From Flammeovirga pacifica (GTDB taxonomy: Bacteria; Bacteroidota; Bacteroidia; Cytophagales; Flammeovirgaceae), in NCBI RefSeq assembly GCF_000807855.2, contig NZ_JRYR02000001.1:1152565-1216564 (forward strand): a stretch of 64,000 bases of DNA, in the 5' to 3' direction. Positions 42,942-52,668 of this stretch are shown here, in pieces. The stretch's first letter is position 1; each line of letters opens with the position of its first letter. The notes beneath the pieces were generated by a model. That model saw only the letters and a program-made list of their open reading frames with translations, made no database searches and had not been told where the DNA came from. Position numbers and translations under genes: made by a program.

Positions 42942-44396
42942 TTATAATTTAATCCCAACAATTAGAATATCATCGGTTTGTTTATGTTTCCCTTTCCAAC
43001 TGTGTAACTCATCTTCTAGAATGGCTTTTTGTTTCAACATTTCAACATGTTTTTGCTTTTGTAGTAGTTCTCTATACCTTTTCTTTAGAAATTTCCTGAA
43101 ATCTCTACCGCCAAATTGATCCTGATAACCATCTGATTGGGTGTAGATAACATCATCTTCCTTAAAGGAAATAACTTCTTGATCATATACTTTTTTCTTA
43201 AAAACGTGTCCACCAATAGGGAATTTGCCGCCTTTAAATACTTTAAACTCATTATCTAAGAAACCGTAAAGCGTTTGTTTGGCTCCTGCAAACGTAAGTT
43301 CTAAAGTCTTATAATCAATCGAAATGATTGACATGTCCATACCATCTTCCACAGAAGTTTGACCTTTACTTGTTTGAGCTCGTATTTCCTTATCCAATTC
43401 CTCAAGTATAGTTTTAGGTTCATGAATATTCGATATATTAACTAATTGGTGTAATAAATCATTGGCCATAATAGTCATAAATGCTGCAGGAACGCCATGT
43501 CCTGTACAATCAATTACAGCAATAATTTTTTTGGTATTACTAATCTCACTAAACCAATAAAAATCTCCTCCTACAACATCTCTAGGTTCCCATATTATAA
43601 ATGCGTCAGAAAAGGCACGTTTAATAATTACTTCAGGTTCCATCAAACTCTTTTGTATTTTACTTGCGTAATTTATACTAGAATTAAGTTGATTATTGAC
43701 TTTTTCCAATTTCTGAGAGTGTTCATGTAACATTTCTCTTTGAGCCAAAATCTCATCCGTTTGTTGTGTAAGTTCCTCGTAAGTAGTTGCTAGCTCATCA
43801 TTTTGTTTTTTCAGTTTTTCCTTTGCTTCTTTTTGCCATTTTTCATAAGTAATAATGACAATAAGATAATAACCAAGTATACCTAAATACATAGTCCCTG
43901 AAAACACATAATACAAATCGTCTGCTATTTCATTATGAAGTTCTACTCCAAAATATTCAATAACGAATAATAACACTACTGCACTTATTGTAAAAATAGA
44001 CCATATAATTCCAGATAACTTATTTGCATACCAATAAGCTGAAACGATTGTACATAATAACCACGCAATTATTGGTGAGGATACACCTCCAGAAGTAAAT
44101 GCTACTACAATAAACCCCGAAAGAGTTAAAAAGGAATAAGCGTTGCCAATTATGAAAGGTGTTACTTTGAATTTAAAAAGACCAATTAATATAACATGTA
44201 CTGCTAGAAAATAGATACATACTTTTACTCCTGTCGGATATAACATTACAAACTGAGAAAACAGCATGTATATAAACGATAAAATAAAAGTAGTTTGTAA
44301 AGTGGCTAGCAAAAAATTTGCTTTTTTAATAGCTACTAGATCATATTTTTCTTGATCTGAAAGCATCCACATTGAAAACTTAGATAATATATTCAT
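42942..44396 (-). CDS. Membrane-anchored SpoIIE/RsbU-type serine phosphatase
   Basis: This is a 484-residue protein. The first 200 residues carry about six membrane spans without known sensor motifs. A coiled coil follows (about 198-250, EKLKKQNDELATTYEELTQQTDE). A PP2C-like SpoIIE domain (about 265-484) comes last, with DVVGGDFYWF, the metal-binding AVIDCTGHGVPAAFMT, GMDMSIISID and YTQSDGYQDQF. Such enzymes dephosphorylate anti-sigma-factor antagonists or other Ser-phosphoproteins in response to a membrane signal. No anti-sigma factor or STAS gene is nearby. It precedes the copper ATPase on the same strand, but a terminator separates the two. Confidence 0.88.
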   Translation of the reverse strand: MNILSKFSMWMLSDQEKYDLVAIKKANFLLATLQTTFILSFIYMLFSQFVMLYPTGVKVCIYFLAVHVILIGLFKFKVTPFIIGNAYSFLTLSGFIVVAFTSGGVSSPIIAWLLCTIVSAYWYANKLSGIIWSIFTISAVVLLFVIEYFGVELHNEIADDLYYVFSGTMYLGILGYYLIVIITYEKWQKEAKEKLKKQNDELATTYEELTQQTDEILAQREMLHEHSQKLEKVNNQLNSSINYASKIQKSLMEPEVIIKRAFSDAFIIWEPRDVVGGDFYWFSEISNTKKIIAVIDCTGHGVPAAFMTIMANDLLHQLVNISNIHEPKTILEELDKEIRAQTSKGQTSVEDGMDMSIISIDYKTLELTFAGAKQTLYGFLDNEFKVFKGGKFPIGGHVFKKKVYDQEVISFKEDDVIYTQSDGYQDQFGGRDFRKFLKKRYRELLQKQKHVEMLKQKAILEDELHSWKGKHKQTDDILIVGIKL

Positions 44397-44530
44397 AACA
44401 TTAATATTGAATACTTTTAGATATTTTTGGAAGAAATATAAATTGATTTTTTATTTCGATGGTGACTAAACCACGATCTATTTTTGAAAAAATGTATTCC
44501 ATGATTTTGAGATATACTCTTTTCAAATGC

Positions 44531-44875
44531 CTAAATAAAATTCTCATTCTTAGTAGAATTAGTTATGAATATCATTTTAGACGTCCCTTTTCTAAGGTCA
44601 ATATCTCTTTCACTTTCCTTAGGACTTAATCTAATTTCAAGAGGTATATCTTCAAAAAAAGATCTAAACACGCTTATATTTTCACAATGAAAATAGGGTG
44701 ATCCTAATGGAACATTTTTCAATTCGATTGAATAATGTTTATTCTTAAAATACCTTGTACTTTTTTTAAGCCCTTGTTTTTTAGCAAGAGAACTTTCTTT
44801 TTTAAGAATTGGTGCAAAAGCTGGTATATCTCGATTAATTGTATTTGTACAATACTTACGAGTAATTAAATTCAT
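44531..44875 (-). CDS. Possible small protein of unknown function
   Basis: This 114-residue basic frame (ATG start) lies in a 648-bp gap that has no competing gene. The sequence has no signal peptide or membrane span and no motif I recognise. Its composition (Lys-, Ser- and Asn-rich, with IELKNVPLGSPYFHCENIS and IPLEIRLSPKESERDIDLRKG) is more protein-like than most random frames here, and it contains strand-like stretches. No clear promoter was found. The flanking pieces 44397-44530 and 44876-44954 show nothing else. Confidence 0.4.
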   Translation of the reverse strand: MNLITRKYCTNTINRDIPAFAPILKKESSLAKKQGLKKSTRYFKNKHYSIELKNVPLGSPYFHCENISVFRSFFEDIPLEIRLSPKESERDIDLRKGTSKMIFITNSTKNENFI

Positions 44876-44954
44876 GTAACAAAAGGTGTGTTAGTTAAAA
44901 ATGTAGCTAGTGTATCAAAAAGTATATTAAAAAATAATACAAAATGCTTGCATA

Positions 44955-45007
44955 GTTAAAAAATCTGGCATCAACCTTAAAAAATTGTTATGTAACGTTA
45001 ATGCCAG
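44955..45007 (-). terminator. Terminator of the copper efflux operon
   Basis: An 11-bp stem including one G-U pair (44965-44975 with 44997-45007) is followed on the minus strand by ATTTTTTAAC. It lies 37 bp past the stop of the CusB-type gene. The loop is long (21 nt). Confidence 0.6.
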
Positions 45008-45044
45008 TCTCAAATTTAGTTTGAATGTGATAAAAAACAAACAT

Positions 45045-46802
45045 TTATTGTATTTCCTTTTTTAAATCTCCACATTTCAACATCATATCCCCATAATAGG
45101 GGTTTCTAACTTCCTTTACATTGGATAACCAAGATGCTCCTAAATCATCATTAGCCATTGGACAGTACATCAAATACACCTTTTCGCCCTCTGGTAATCC
45201 TAGTTTGGAAATCAAATTTGTCATTTCTTTGGATACACTAACAAAATGTCTTCTTCTTGTATCAATGTTATCTGCATTGATCATTTCAGATAATCCCACT
45301 TTTAATTGTTTAGAAGACATCATCCAATACATATGTGCATCGCCTTTAACCCCTGACATTTTTATAGCTTCAATATTTTCAGATAAGTCATTGATTAATT
45401 CAGTAGCCTTTTTATCATCACTTGCCACAAAAGCATCTTTTACCAAGATATAGCTTTGATAAGCCTTCTCCAGTTGTTTACTAAAAGTTGATGATATCAA
45501 TTCCTTATCAAATTTCTCGGGATGACTCATTTTAGTCATATCCATTTGTTCATGATTCATTCCTTTTTTAGGGTTGATCATGCTTGGCTTTCCTTTTAGT
45601 TGTGCTGCAGCATCAACAGTATATGTCCCTTGAGTCACCACTTCTTCACCTTGTTTTAATCCGTTTCTAATGATGTACGCATTAGATAGCTCCGTCCCTA
45701 AAACTACTTCTCTCATTTCGAAAGTAGGTTCTTTTTCTCCCACTACTTTAACATATACAATTGATCTAGGACCTGTCCATAATACAGCAGACTTAGGAAC
45801 TACAATAACATCTTCTTTCACCGGTAGTGTTGCCATTAATTTACCTGTCACAAACATTTCAGGTTTTAATTTATTTCCCTTATTATATACACTACCTCTA
45901 ATTGATGCTACTCTAGTTTTAGGATTAATAAATGGATCAATAAAATCTATTTTTGTTCCAAAATTTTGACCTGGATAAGATGACACAGAGAAATTAATTT
46001 TATCACCTACTTTTAACCATGCAAGATCACTTTCATACGCATCAAATTTCACCCACAAACGTGATAAATCTGCCACATCGTACATCACTTGTCCTTCCAT
46101 AATGTGATCACCTTCTACAACATTCAATTTAGTGATCACTCCAGATATATCCGCTTTGATATCAAATTCTGTTTTTACTTTTCCAGATTGATCAATTTCT
46201 TTTATTTGTTGATCCGTCAACTTCCACAATCTCAATTTTTCTATAGCTGACCTTAACAATTGAGGATTGCGATCTTTCACCTTTTTAGCTTCAAAATATT
46301 CTCTCTGAGCAGTCACTAATTGAGGAGAATAAATAGTAGCCAACTTCTGTCCTTTTCTAACTCTTTCTCCAATATAATTGACATAACTTTTCTCTATTCT
46401 ACCCGAAAAATGAGCTGTTTGAGAAAAGGTTCTTCTCTCATCTACGGCTACTTTCCCTTGCATTGTCAATACTTTTTCTGCTGCTTGTTTAGATACTTGA
46501 GTGGTTTGAATATTAGCTAAGGCAACAGCAGATGCTGATAAAGAAATATGTGACATATCTTGTCCATCACTTCCTGAAGAAGCAGGAATAAGTTTCATAC
46601 CGCAAATTGGACAATTACCCGGTTCCTTTTGTCTAATTTGTGGATGCATAGAGCAGGTCCATATTTGTTCTTTCGTATTGGACACATTTTCTTCATGATC
46701 ATGTTGATGAGATGATTCTCCAGAAAAGATTAACCATCCAGAAAATAGACCGATGATGAAAACTAAAATAATAACACTATATGATTGAATATACTTTTTC
46801 AT
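45045..46802 (-). CDS. CusB-type RND efflux periplasmic adaptor with HMBD and DUF3347 domains
   Basis: This is a 585-residue adaptor linking the inner-membrane pump to the outer-membrane channel. An N-terminal membrane anchor (about 9-26) and a His-rich linker lead to an HMBD module (48-71, WTCSMHPQ ... CPICGMKL). The barrel-sandwich and helical hairpin of a membrane fusion protein follow (GKVAVDERRTFSQTAHFSGRIEKSYV through YTVDAAAQLKG). A C-terminal DUF3347 domain (about 425-585) carries MYCPMANDDLGASWLS and MMLKCGD, typical of Bacteroidota copper/silver adaptors. It is last in the operon HYC_CC_PP - CusA - TolC - CusB. Confidence 0.9.
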   Translation of the reverse strand: MKKYIQSYSVIILVFIIGLFSGWLIFSGESSHQHDHEENVSNTKEQIWTCSMHPQIRQKEPGNCPICGMKLIPASSGSDGQDMSHISLSASAVALANIQTTQVSKQAAEKVLTMQGKVAVDERRTFSQTAHFSGRIEKSYVNYIGERVRKGQKLATIYSPQLVTAQREYFEAKKVKDRNPQLLRSAIEKLRLWKLTDQQIKEIDQSGKVKTEFDIKADISGVITKLNVVEGDHIMEGQVMYDVADLSRLWVKFDAYESDLAWLKVGDKINFSVSSYPGQNFGTKIDFIDPFINPKTRVASIRGSVYNKGNKLKPEMFVTGKLMATLPVKEDVIVVPKSAVLWTGPRSIVYVKVVGEKEPTFEMREVVLGTELSNAYIIRNGLKQGEEVVTQGTYTVDAAAQLKGKPSMINPKKGMNHEQMDMTKMSHPEKFDKELISSTFSKQLEKAYQSYILVKDAFVASDDKKATELINDLSENIEAIKMSGVKGDAHMYWMMSSKQLKVGLSEMINADNIDTRRRHFVSVSKEMTNLISKLGLPEGEKVYLMYCPMANDDLGASWLSNVKEVRNPYYGDMMLKCGDLKKEIQ

Positions 46803-46832
46803 TTTTCTAAAATTTAAGATAACAAACAGATT

Positions 46833-48077
46833 CTACTCTTCTACTCCTTCTATATAACTTAGCTTTGCTAAGGCTTCCCACTGAGATAGTTCTGCTTTAT
46901 GTTGTTTAAATTGATAGTTGAGGCGTTGGATTTGCAAACGCAATAATTCTAAAAATTCTGACCCTTGAGGTTTTGCAACAGCATACGCTTCTTGCTGAAT
47001 ATCTATTGCTTGATCTACCTGGCTTAATTGATTTTGAATTATGACAATATCCCTTTTCGCATCCTCTAATTGATTTTGAACCATAATGTATTCTGATTTT
47101 AATACATTTTCTGTTTCTTGCTTTTTTAAAGAAATACTTTGTTGTTGCATTCGCAATTGCTCTTTTTTTCCAGAGTATTTTTTCTGATTAAAAAGAGGTA
47201 TTGATAGACCAACCATAGGCATAATTGTATTTTTACCAGCATTTTCAGCTGTCATTCCCTGAGGTTGACCTAAAACGCCATAATCAACACTTACTTTTAT
47301 TTGAGGAGCTGCCGATTTATTGACCGTAGTGAGCTCTGCTCCTAACACCTTTTCAGATGCCGTTAGAGATTGAAGTGTTGGATTATAGTCCAAATTTATT
47401 TGAGAAGATGTATTAAACTGAAATTGATCTTCCAATTGTATATCACCTAAATCTTTATTGACCACTAATTGTAATTGCTGATACAAAACAAGACTATCCT
47501 GAATCAAACCTTCAATTTTATTTTTAGCATCTTCTTCTTCCATTTGTACTCTAAGGACATCCACCATAGACCCTTTAGAATTTTCATATTGGGATAATGC
47601 GATGTTCTCAAATGAAGATAGTATTTCTAAATTTTCTCGTGCAGAAACTAAATCTTTCTTATTCTGGATCATCTTAAAATACGCAGCTCTGACTGAATAC
47701 CTAATCGTATTTTCAGTCATCATTTTTTGATTTTGAGCAAGCTGTACCTTTTCATCTACCACTTGATATTTAGTTGATCGAGTACCAAACCAAGGTAACA
47801 TTATCCCAGCTGAAACTTTATGATTTAATGGTCCATTTCTTGTTTCCACAGGAGAAATACCATAACCATACATTACTTCTAAATTACCGGATCCTTGTCC
47901 TTTTATTATTTCCTTTTCAGAAGCTACAGACTGAATATTCTGTGCTTGTGCTTGAACACCATAATTATTTTCAATAGCTACATTGATATAATTGTCCAAA
48001 AATTTATTCTGTGCATTTATCTGAAATCCAGAAATTAAAAACACAAATAGGATATATTTTTTCATGATCTTTTTCAT
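46833..48077 (-). CDS. TolC-family outer-membrane efflux channel (CusC-like)
   Basis: This 414-residue outer-membrane factor has a signal peptide from MKKIMKKYILFVFLISGFQINAQ. The mature part is mainly long helices with the OEP repeat pattern (RAAYFKMIQNKKDLVSARENLEIL, then QLEDAKRDIVIIQNQLSQVDQAI). This is expected of the alpha-barrel channel that completes a tripartite pump. The ATG at 48077 is preferred over the frame's first ATG at 48119. The longer form would overlap the pump gene and add a charged, Cys-containing extension before the signal peptide. It starts 2 bp after the CusA stop. Confidence 0.9.
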   Translation of the reverse strand: MKKIMKKYILFVFLISGFQINAQNKFLDNYINVAIENNYGVQAQAQNIQSVASEKEIIKGQGSGNLEVMYGYGISPVETRNGPLNHKVSAGIMLPWFGTRSTKYQVVDEKVQLAQNQKMMTENTIRYSVRAAYFKMIQNKKDLVSARENLEILSSFENIALSQYENSKGSMVDVLRVQMEEEDAKNKIEGLIQDSLVLYQQLQLVVNKDLGDIQLEDQFQFNTSSQINLDYNPTLQSLTASEKVLGAELTTVNKSAAPQIKVSVDYGVLGQPQGMTAENAGKNTIMPMVGLSIPLFNQKKYSGKKEQLRMQQQSISLKKQETENVLKSEYIMVQNQLEDAKRDIVIIQNQLSQVDQAIDIQQEAYAVAKPQGSEFLELLRLQIQRLNYQFKQHKAELSQWEALAKLSYIEGVEE

Positions 48078-48079
48078 GG

Positions 48080-51000
48080 TTATTTCTTTTTGATTAATGC
48101 ACTTTCTTTCACTGCACAATACAACGTAGGCACTACAAATAAGGTCAATAATGCAACTGTCATACCTCCAAAGCCTGGGATAGCCATTGGTTTCATTATG
48201 TCTGCACCTCTACCCGTTGATGTAAGAATAGGTATGAAAGCCAATAAGGTAGTTGCCGTTGTCATTAAACTTGGGCGAATTCTCTTCATTCCTCCTTCTA
48301 AAACTGCAAGACGTATTCCTTTTATAGTATTCGGTGAATGCGAAGCAAATGATTGATCAAGATAAGTAGCGATTAACACGCCATCATCTGTTGCAATACC
48401 AAAGAGTGCAATAAAACCAACCCAAACAGCTACTGATAAATTCACCGTGTCCACATTAAACAAATGCTTCATATTGGTTCCCAAAAGATTGAAGTCCATA
48501 AAACCAGGTTTGCTATATAACCAAAGCATCAAAAAGCCACCACTAAAGGCCACTGCGATACCAGAAAATACCATCAGGGTTGTTTTAACAGACTTGAATT
48601 GGAGATATAAAATGAAAAATATCAACATCAAACATATCGGCATAACAATAGATAACCGTTTTGCAGCTCTTATTTGATTTTCATAGTTACCCGAAAACTT
48701 ATAATTCACTCCCTTAGGAACAATCAAAGAACCATCATCAATCTTAGATTGTATATATTCAGATGCTTGATCTACCACTTGAACTTCTGAGAACTCTGGT
48801 TTTCTATCTAATAAAACATACCCCGTTAAAAATGTATCTTCAGATTTAATACTCTGTGGACCTGCTACATAATTTATATTAGCTAACTCTTCCAATGGTA
48901 CTTGAATTCCCAAAGGAACATTGACTAAAAATTTCTTTAATACTTCAGGATTGTCTCTGTATTCCCTAGCGTATCTTAATCTTACAGGATAACGTTCTCT
49001 TCCTTCTACAGTATAAGTTAAAGGCATACCTCCAATCACCATTTCTAAGGTCATTTGCATGTCTTTTACACTCATACCATATCGGGATAATTTCTGACGG
49101 TCCAACTCAATTTCTAGGTAAGGCTTTCCGACAATTCTATCTGCAAATACAGCCTCTTTTTTTACGGATGGAACTTCTTTCAATAACTTTTCTAATTGAA
49201 TACCGAAACTTTCTATCGTTTGTAAATCAGGTCCATATACTTTTATTCCCATTGGAGCACGCATCCCTGTTTGGGTCATGATGAGACGAGTTTGTATTGG
49301 TTGCAACTTTGGAGCAGATGTTAAACCAGGAAGGCGAGTTGCCTTTACTATTTCTTGCCATATATCATCCGGAGATTTAATATGATCTCTCCATTGTCTA
49401 AAATATTTACCGTTAGGATCTAATACTAATTCCCCTTTTTCATCATATACATACTTATCATCGTCATCAACTTTAAATCTCAATCTATTCCCATTTTCAT
49501 CTGCTTTATATTCAGATTTATAATTGATGATGTTCTCATACATACTGATAGGTGCAGGATCTAAAGGCGACTCTGTTCTACCAGACTTACCCACTACAGA
49601 TTCAATTTCTGGAATGTTTTTCACCGCCATATCCATCAGTTGCAAGTTTCGTTTACTTTCAGAAATACCTGCATTTGGCATGGTGGTAGGCATCAGTAAA
49701 AAACTACCTTCTGATAATGATGGCATAAATTCAGACCCAATTCCAGGAAAGGCTTTATTCATATTTTTATAGGCTCTCGATTCCGTTAAGTCTATGCCAA
49801 CTTTGTTACCTAAAGTAGTAAAAGGAGAAAATAGCTTTGAGAAGCCAACCCAAGCAGAAACACCTGCAAAAACAAGTGCAATCACTATAGATAAAAATGT
49901 GGCTTTATTATCTAAACATTTTGCTAAAATTTTAGGGTATAATTTGATAAATAACTGAAAGCCTCCTAAGATGAGGACGATTAATCCTGCTACAAAAATA
50001 AAGTTTTTAAAATCACTTTCTTCCGCCCCTAATGGTAGCCAATCCATAGCCAATAAATAAGCAATTACTATCGCTACAATACTGCTTCTAACTCTATCGT
50101 AATACTGATCTGAAATAATATTCTTAATGGGTTTTTCAAAAATATTATAGAGGCTAATTAGAACAACACCTAGTCCTAGACTTATGTGAGAAAATATCAT
50201 TATTCCAACTCCTGTCAATAAAAAAAGATATTGACCTATATTCTTATTTCCCTTTTTCTGCTCATTCGACTTAAAGAAATAATAGGCAAATGTGGGTAAA
50301 AAGATGAGTGCAACAACAACTGAAGCACACAATGCAAAAGTTTTTGTATAGGCAAGTGGCGTGAATAGTTTCCCTTCTGCAGCTTGTAAGGTAAATACTG
50401 GAATAAAACTGACTACAGTAGTTGCAACAGCAGTAACAATAGCTCCAGAAACTTCCTCAGTAGCATCGTAAATCACATCAACAAGCTTTCTACCCTGCCG
50501 TTGATCAAGATGCTTAATTAGGTTTTCAGACATGACAATCCCAATATCCACCATGGTACCAATAGCAATAGCAATCCCACTTAATGAGACTATATTGGCC
50601 ACAATACCCATATATTTCATGACTATAAAAACCATCAAAACGGCAATAGGTAATAAACTAGAGATTAACATAGAGGCTCTAAGGTTCCAAACCATGATTA
50701 GCACCACGATCACTGTTATTAATATCTCTTGTAGTAAAGCTTCATTTAATGTGCCTAAAGTTTCTTTAATTAGTGTAGAACGATCATAAAAGGGAATGAT
50801 GGTTAATTTACTAATTGATCCATCTGGCAATACTTTTTGAGGCATACCTGATTGGATATCGATAATTTTCTTTTTAACATTATCCACCACCAACATTGGA
50901 TTGGCTCCAAATCTAGCAGTGACCACTCCACCAACAGCCTCAGCTCCTTCTTTGTCTAAAATGCCTCTTCTAACCGCAGGTCCTTCAACTACTTTAGCTA

Positions 51001-51838
51001 CATCTTTTATTCTAATAGGTACATTTTCATTTACTTTAATGACTGCTTCTTCTAAATCAGAAAGTTTTTTGATGTAACCAATACCTCTCACAAAGTATTC
51101 TGCATTATTGACTTCAATAGTTCTTGCTCCAACATCTAAATTAGAATTTCTAACCGCATTCATCACTTGATTAAGTGTTACATCAAAAGCTTTGAGTGCA
51201 TTAGGATCTACATCAATTTGATATTCTTTGACAAAACCACCCACAGAAGCTACTTCTGAAACACCTTCAGCAGACATTAAAGCATATCGGACTAAAAAAT
51301 CTTGAGTAGATCTTAACTCATCCAAATCCCAACCTCCAGTTGGTTTTCCATTTTCATCTCTCCCTTCTAAAGTATACCAAAATACTTGACCAACTGCGGT
51401 AGCATCCGGCCCTAAAGTAGGTTGTACCCCCTCTGGTAAAGTACCCGGAGGAAGACTATTTATTTTTTCTAATATTCTAGTTCTACCGAAGTAAAACTCC
51501 GTTTCATCATTAAAAATAATATTGATGGTAGAAAAACCGAACATAGAATTTGAGCGGATACTTTTCACTCCAGGAATACCTAGTAATGATGTTGTTAAAG
51601 GGTAAGTAATTTGATCCTCAATATCTTGAGGAGAACGACCCGACCAATTTGTAAATACAATTTGTTGATTATCACCAATATCTGGAATAGCATCTACAGA
51701 TACTGGATTGTAAGGAATATATTCGTTGATTTTTGATTTAAAGGGGCTGTGCATCAAACCCCAAAAGATCACCAAAATCAAAGCTGCTACTGTCACTACT
51801 CTATTGTAGAGAAAGAAGCGCACAATTTTATTAATCAT
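48080..51838 (-). CDS. CusA/CzcA-type heavy-metal RND efflux pump
   Basis: This 1252-residue inner-membrane pump has the HME-RND opening NRVVTVAALILVIFWG and DAIPDIGDNQQIVFTNWSGRSPQDIEDQITYPL. TMS4-type SGIAIAIGTMVDIGIVMSENLIKHL is present, and GTDDGVL-like GIATDDGVLIATYL occurs in the second half. It exceeds E. coli CusA by about 200 residues. Extra membrane-spanning sequence lies at roughly 535-680, and a longer periplasmic loop near 770-830 contains repeated Asp/Gly (KVDDDDKYVYDEKGEL). Such enlargement is usual in Bacteroidota pumps. The partners downstream, with HMBD and DUF3347, point to Cu(I)/Ag(I). Confidence 0.93.
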   Translation of the reverse strand: MINKIVRFFLYNRVVTVAALILVIFWGLMHSPFKSKINEYIPYNPVSVDAIPDIGDNQQIVFTNWSGRSPQDIEDQITYPLTTSLLGIPGVKSIRSNSMFGFSTINIIFNDETEFYFGRTRILEKINSLPPGTLPEGVQPTLGPDATAVGQVFWYTLEGRDENGKPTGGWDLDELRSTQDFLVRYALMSAEGVSEVASVGGFVKEYQIDVDPNALKAFDVTLNQVMNAVRNSNLDVGARTIEVNNAEYFVRGIGYIKKLSDLEEAVIKVNENVPIRIKDVAKVVEGPAVRRGILDKEGAEAVGGVVTARFGANPMLVVDNVKKKIIDIQSGMPQKVLPDGSISKLTIIPFYDRSTLIKETLGTLNEALLQEILITVIVVLIMVWNLRASMLISSLLPIAVLMVFIVMKYMGIVANIVSLSGIAIAIGTMVDIGIVMSENLIKHLDQRQGRKLVDVIYDATEEVSGAIVTAVATTVVSFIPVFTLQAAEGKLFTPLAYTKTFALCASVVVALIFLPTFAYYFFKSNEQKKGNKNIGQYLFLLTGVGIMIFSHISLGLGVVLISLYNIFEKPIKNIISDQYYDRVRSSIVAIVIAYLLAMDWLPLGAEESDFKNFIFVAGLIVLILGGFQLFIKLYPKILAKCLDNKATFLSIVIALVFAGVSAWVGFSKLFSPFTTLGNKVGIDLTESRAYKNMNKAFPGIGSEFMPSLSEGSFLLMPTTMPNAGISESKRNLQLMDMAVKNIPEIESVVGKSGRTESPLDPAPISMYENIINYKSEYKADENGNRLRFKVDDDDKYVYDEKGELVLDPNGKYFRQWRDHIKSPDDIWQEIVKATRLPGLTSAPKLQPIQTRLIMTQTGMRAPMGIKVYGPDLQTIESFGIQLEKLLKEVPSVKKEAVFADRIVGKPYLEIELDRQKLSRYGMSVKDMQMTLEMVIGGMPLTYTVEGRERYPVRLRYAREYRDNPEVLKKFLVNVPLGIQVPLEELANINYVAGPQSIKSEDTFLTGYVLLDRKPEFSEVQVVDQASEYIQSKIDDGSLIVPKGVNYKFSGNYENQIRAAKRLSIVMPICLMLIFFILYLQFKSVKTTLMVFSGIAVAFSGGFLMLWLYSKPGFMDFNLLGTNMKHLFNVDTVNLSVAVWVGFIALFGIATDDGVLIATYLDQSFASHSPNTIKGIRLAVLEGGMKRIRPSLMTTATTLLAFIPILTSTGRGADIMKPMAIPGFGGMTVALLTLFVVPTLYCAVKESALIKKK

Positions 51839-51867
51839 TTTGATAGTATGTTTTAAGGTGCCTCAAC

Positions 51868-51940
51868 GTACTAATAAATTGTAGTACAGAAAAGCATTAT
51901 TAATTTAATAAATTAAATTATTGACAACAATTATGTTGTC
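51868..51940 (-). other. Two hairpins between HYC_CC_PP and cusA-type genes
   Basis: Inside the 112-bp gap there is a 7-bp perfect hairpin (51923-51929 with 51934-51940, ATTA loop) and a 6-bp dyad (51868-51873 with 51882-51887). Neither has a strong T tract, so processing or partial attenuation within the operon is more likely than full termination. Confidence 0.35.
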
Positions 51941-51950
51941 CCTTAAAATA

Positions 51951-52382
51951 CTATACACGAAAAACCTCAAAAGCGATGTTTAGAGGCATATTGGAATATA
52001 TGGGGGGTGTTTTTTCCTCGACGGAAGACAATAGTTTAGTATCTCCTACTAAAAATTTTAGTGCTTCTGGAAGAATAAAATGGTAAGCAGTTTGCCAAAA
52101 ATTATTGACGATTTCTTTGTAAGCAACTATTGGGATATTAACGATATCAATAAGATGATCAAAATGATCTGTCACCTTAAGATGTTCCGTATTTTGTTCA
52201 CAACATCCCTTTTTAGTTGAATCTTGACTGCTTTCATGAGTAGATTTATTACAACATGCATGCGTTTCTTGCAAGCTAATCTCTTTCAACATCCCATTGC
52301 AATAATGAGTGTTTACTACTACTCCAATTGTTCCGAGTAGTAATAAAGTTGAAAAGATTATATGTTGAATAGACTTTTTCAT
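51951..52382 (-). CDS. HYC_CC_PP family protein
   Basis: This is a 143-residue exported or membrane-anchored protein. The N-terminal hydrophobic segment (about 7-24) is followed by the family landmarks: HYC (26-28), CC (43-44 and again 60-61) and TPPIYSN near 123-129. These small Cys-rich proteins are found in Bacteroidota next to metal efflux genes. The conserved His/Cys residues suggest metal binding in the periplasm, but no function is proven. It is first in the efflux operon, 112 bp ahead of the pump gene. A near-consensus minus-strand -7 sequence TCATTTTG lies at 52422-52415. Confidence 0.85.
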   Translation of the reverse strand: MKKSIQHIIFSTLLLLGTIGVVVNTHYCNGMLKEISLQETHACCNKSTHESSQDSTKKGCCEQNTEHLKVTDHFDHLIDIVNIPIVAYKEIVNNFWQTAYHFILPEALKFLVGDTKLLSSVEEKTPPIYSNMPLNIAFEVFRV

Positions 52383-52668
52383 TGATACAATTTTAATTAA
52401 ATAACGTGAGGGAGCAAAATGAGGTGTGAAGATTTAATAAAATTAACAACATTAAGAGGGCATTTTTAAGTTTTAAACAATTCATCTAAATATTCTGCAA
52501 TTTGTACTGTTTAAAGTATTCACATTTTTAGTAATGAGAATACTACACAAGATGAATTTGATATTAGAAAATAAATTAATTACTTCAATAAAAGCGGTGT
52601 TGTTAAGACTATGTAGCAAGTTTCATTAAAATCAACTATTATTGTTATACAATAAAATCCCTTAGCTT

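Noticed and set aside
45121-45969. Plus-strand frames of about 100 codons opposite the CusB-type gene
   Set aside because: They lie fully within a well-supported adaptor gene on the other strand and have no motifs.
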